This document shows, in pieces, positions 6,328 through 6,793 of a DNA stretch of 6,793 bases. Below the pieces are notes generated by a model. That model saw nothing but the letters and a program-made list of their open reading frames with translations, made no database searches and was not told where the DNA came from. The stretch comes from Saprospiraceae bacterium (GTDB taxonomy: Bacteria > Bacteroidota > Bacteroidia > Chitinophagales > Saprospiraceae). The stretch covers positions 1 through 6,793 of the forward strand of contig JADKGL010000036.1 in assembly GCA_016722295.1 (NCBI GenBank), in the 5' to 3' direction. Position 1 is the first letter of the stretch; each line of letters starts with the position of its first letter. The position numbers and the translations under genes were made by a program.

Positions 6328-6793
6328 CGGCGGTATAAGCAATATCATCGAATGTCAAAATGGAGGCGATCCATTGAATCCATCGGATGATTGTAATGTG
6401 ATCAATAGTGGCGTAGTAGATATCTGTGATACTTTAGCAGTAAATCCAACACGCCCATTGGCAAATGTAAGTTGCGACGGTGACGGACAAACAAACGCAA
6501 CAGAGTGTACAAACAATACAGATCCAGGCGATCCATGTAGCAATACCTACACATCGGCACAAATCTGTGCTTACGTTACAGCAAATCCAACAAACCCATT
6601 GGCATTGGCAGATTGCGATAATGGCGGCATCAGCAATATCATCGAATGTCAGAATGGAGGCGATCCATTAAGCCCATCGGATGATTGTAATGTGATCAAT
6701 AGTGGCGTAGTAGATATCTGCGATACATTGGCAGTAAATCCAACAAGCCCATTGGCAAATGTTGATTGCGACGGTGACGGACAGACAAATACA
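6245..6793 (+). CDS. Fragment 11: units 15 (end), 16 and partial 17, running off the window
   Basis: Frame 2 is open from 6245 to the last base, about 183 codons, with no methionine start in its first part. It gives NTYTSAQIC, the degenerate loop, unit 16 (Cys 6392) and the first 36 residues of unit 17 (Cys 6686), ending in the canonical loop at QTNT. Unit 16 has three private replacements: NPTRPLAN for NPTSPLAN, VSCDGDG for VDCDGDG (loss of the first calcium-ligand Asp), and NPTNPLAL for NPTSPLAL. The array clearly continues beyond the window. Confidence 0.75.

Larger units (their letters stand above)
1..6793 (+). pseudogene. Giant cysteine-rich TSP3-repeat surface protein gene, both ends missing, frame interrupted about ten times
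   Basis: One continuous coding logic runs from the first to the last base. In order it shows a spacer and Ig-like domain, TSP3 loops, a unique domain, TSP3 loops, a second spacer and Ig-like domain, then an array of 98-residue Cys-rich units. Homology passes across every stop: the coding frame (coordinate modulo 3) is 0 to 1595, 1 from 1711, 2 from 1937, 0 from 2085, 2 from 2282, 1 from 3238, 0 from 3825, 1 from 4528, 0 from 4644, 1 from 5980 and 2 from 6245 to the edge. The family is known for calcium-stabilised extracellular stalks and adhesins; type IX secretion is inference, since no termini are visible. All breaks are indels, and amino acids are kept while third positions vary, so the protein was under selection until recently. 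It is either a recent pseudogene or an intact gene with sequence errors; I cannot choose firmly. Confidence 0.75.
1729..6793 (+). repeat. Tandem array of 98-residue Cys-rich TSP3 double-loop units (17 full, 1 partial)
   Basis: Units start at Cys codons 1729, 2018, 2309, 2606, 2900, 3197, 3490, 3784, 4077, 4371, 4668, 4962, 5256, 5550, 5844, 6100, 6392 and 6686. From unit 3 on the spacing is 294 bp, or 297 bp where SAQI is replaced by TTAATM, apart from the indels. A unit reads CNVINSGVVDIC, a 15-residue linker with NPTSPLAN, the loop DCDGDGQTNATEC, a nine-residue linker with NTDPGDP, CSNTYTSAQIC, a second 15-residue linker with NPTSPLAL, the loop DCDNGGISNIIEC, then QNGGDPLNPSDD. Eight Cys occur at gaps of 10, 15, 10, 9, 9, 15, 10 and 12 residues. 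The likely role is a rigid, calcium- and disulfide-stabilised stalk outside the cell. Confidence 0.9.
5550..6793 (+). repeat. Higher-order repeat copy 3 (units 13-17), cut by the window edge
   Basis: Slots 1 to 4 are present in order and slot 5 starts at 6686 with the expected NT of NTVEC just before the edge. Slot 2 carries the 41-bp loss at 5980 and slot 3 the two-base loss at 6245. Slot 1 shares private silent and coding marks with 4077-4370, such as NPTGGLAMSDC and the spelling tgtactaataat. Confidence 0.8.

Noticed and set aside
2569..6543. A dozen minus-strand ORFs of 62-70 codons starting MLHGS or MLHAS, spaced by multiples of about 294 bp
   Set aside because: They are the exact antisense of the repeat units. 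Their spacing and likeness follow from the sense repeat, and I see no ribosome binding site or independent coding signal.
1729..6793. CRISPR array or non-coding satellite
   Set aside because: The periodic sequence is coding throughout, has no unique spacers between short repeats, and varies mainly at third codon positions.
1..6793. Several separate small TSP3 proteins encoded one after another
   Set aside because: The fragments overlap or abut at indels within single units, have no start signals or intergenic gaps, and join into one uniform array when each indel is allowed for.

Overview
The whole window lies inside one very long plus-strand gene, and neither end of that gene is present. It encodes an exported, repetitive, cysteine-rich, calcium-binding surface protein. 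The style is that of giant adhesins of Bacteroidota: thrombospondin type 3 (TSP3)-like aspartate loops, Ig-like domains with the VCP...VNLT type of sequence, and the spacer that follows DLDSDGDGC. The fairly AT-rich, Asn/Thr-rich coding sequence agrees with that phylum. The exact genus cannot be read from the window, and the signal peptide and any C-terminal type IX secretion signal would lie outside it.

Layout. Positions 1-1719 are non-array modules: spacer plus Ig-like domain (copy 1), a TSP3 linker, a unique domain of about 190 residues that is probably a beta-sandwich, a second TSP3 linker, then spacer plus Ig-like domain (copy 2, damaged). Positions 1729-6793 are a tandem array of 17 full units and one partial unit of about 98 residues (294 bp, or 297 bp when one codon longer). 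Each unit pairs a canonical DCDGDG loop with a degenerate DCDNGG loop and has eight cysteines. From 2606 on, the units form a higher-order repeat of five units (about 1,470 bp) that occurs twice in full and a third time up to the window edge.

The reading frame is broken at about ten places, so the gene appears as a relay of open segments in all three plus frames. Every break is an indel; I found no stop made by a simple substitution. Each break changes the local unit length by exactly the amount needed to explain the frame change. The nine breaks in the array fall at only four phases of the 294-bp unit. This could be a decaying gene, or a repeat-rich gene whose sequence was mis-resolved; the window alone does not decide. 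I see no promoter, terminator, RNA gene, mobile element or second gene, and the minus-strand ORFs are shadows of the repeat.
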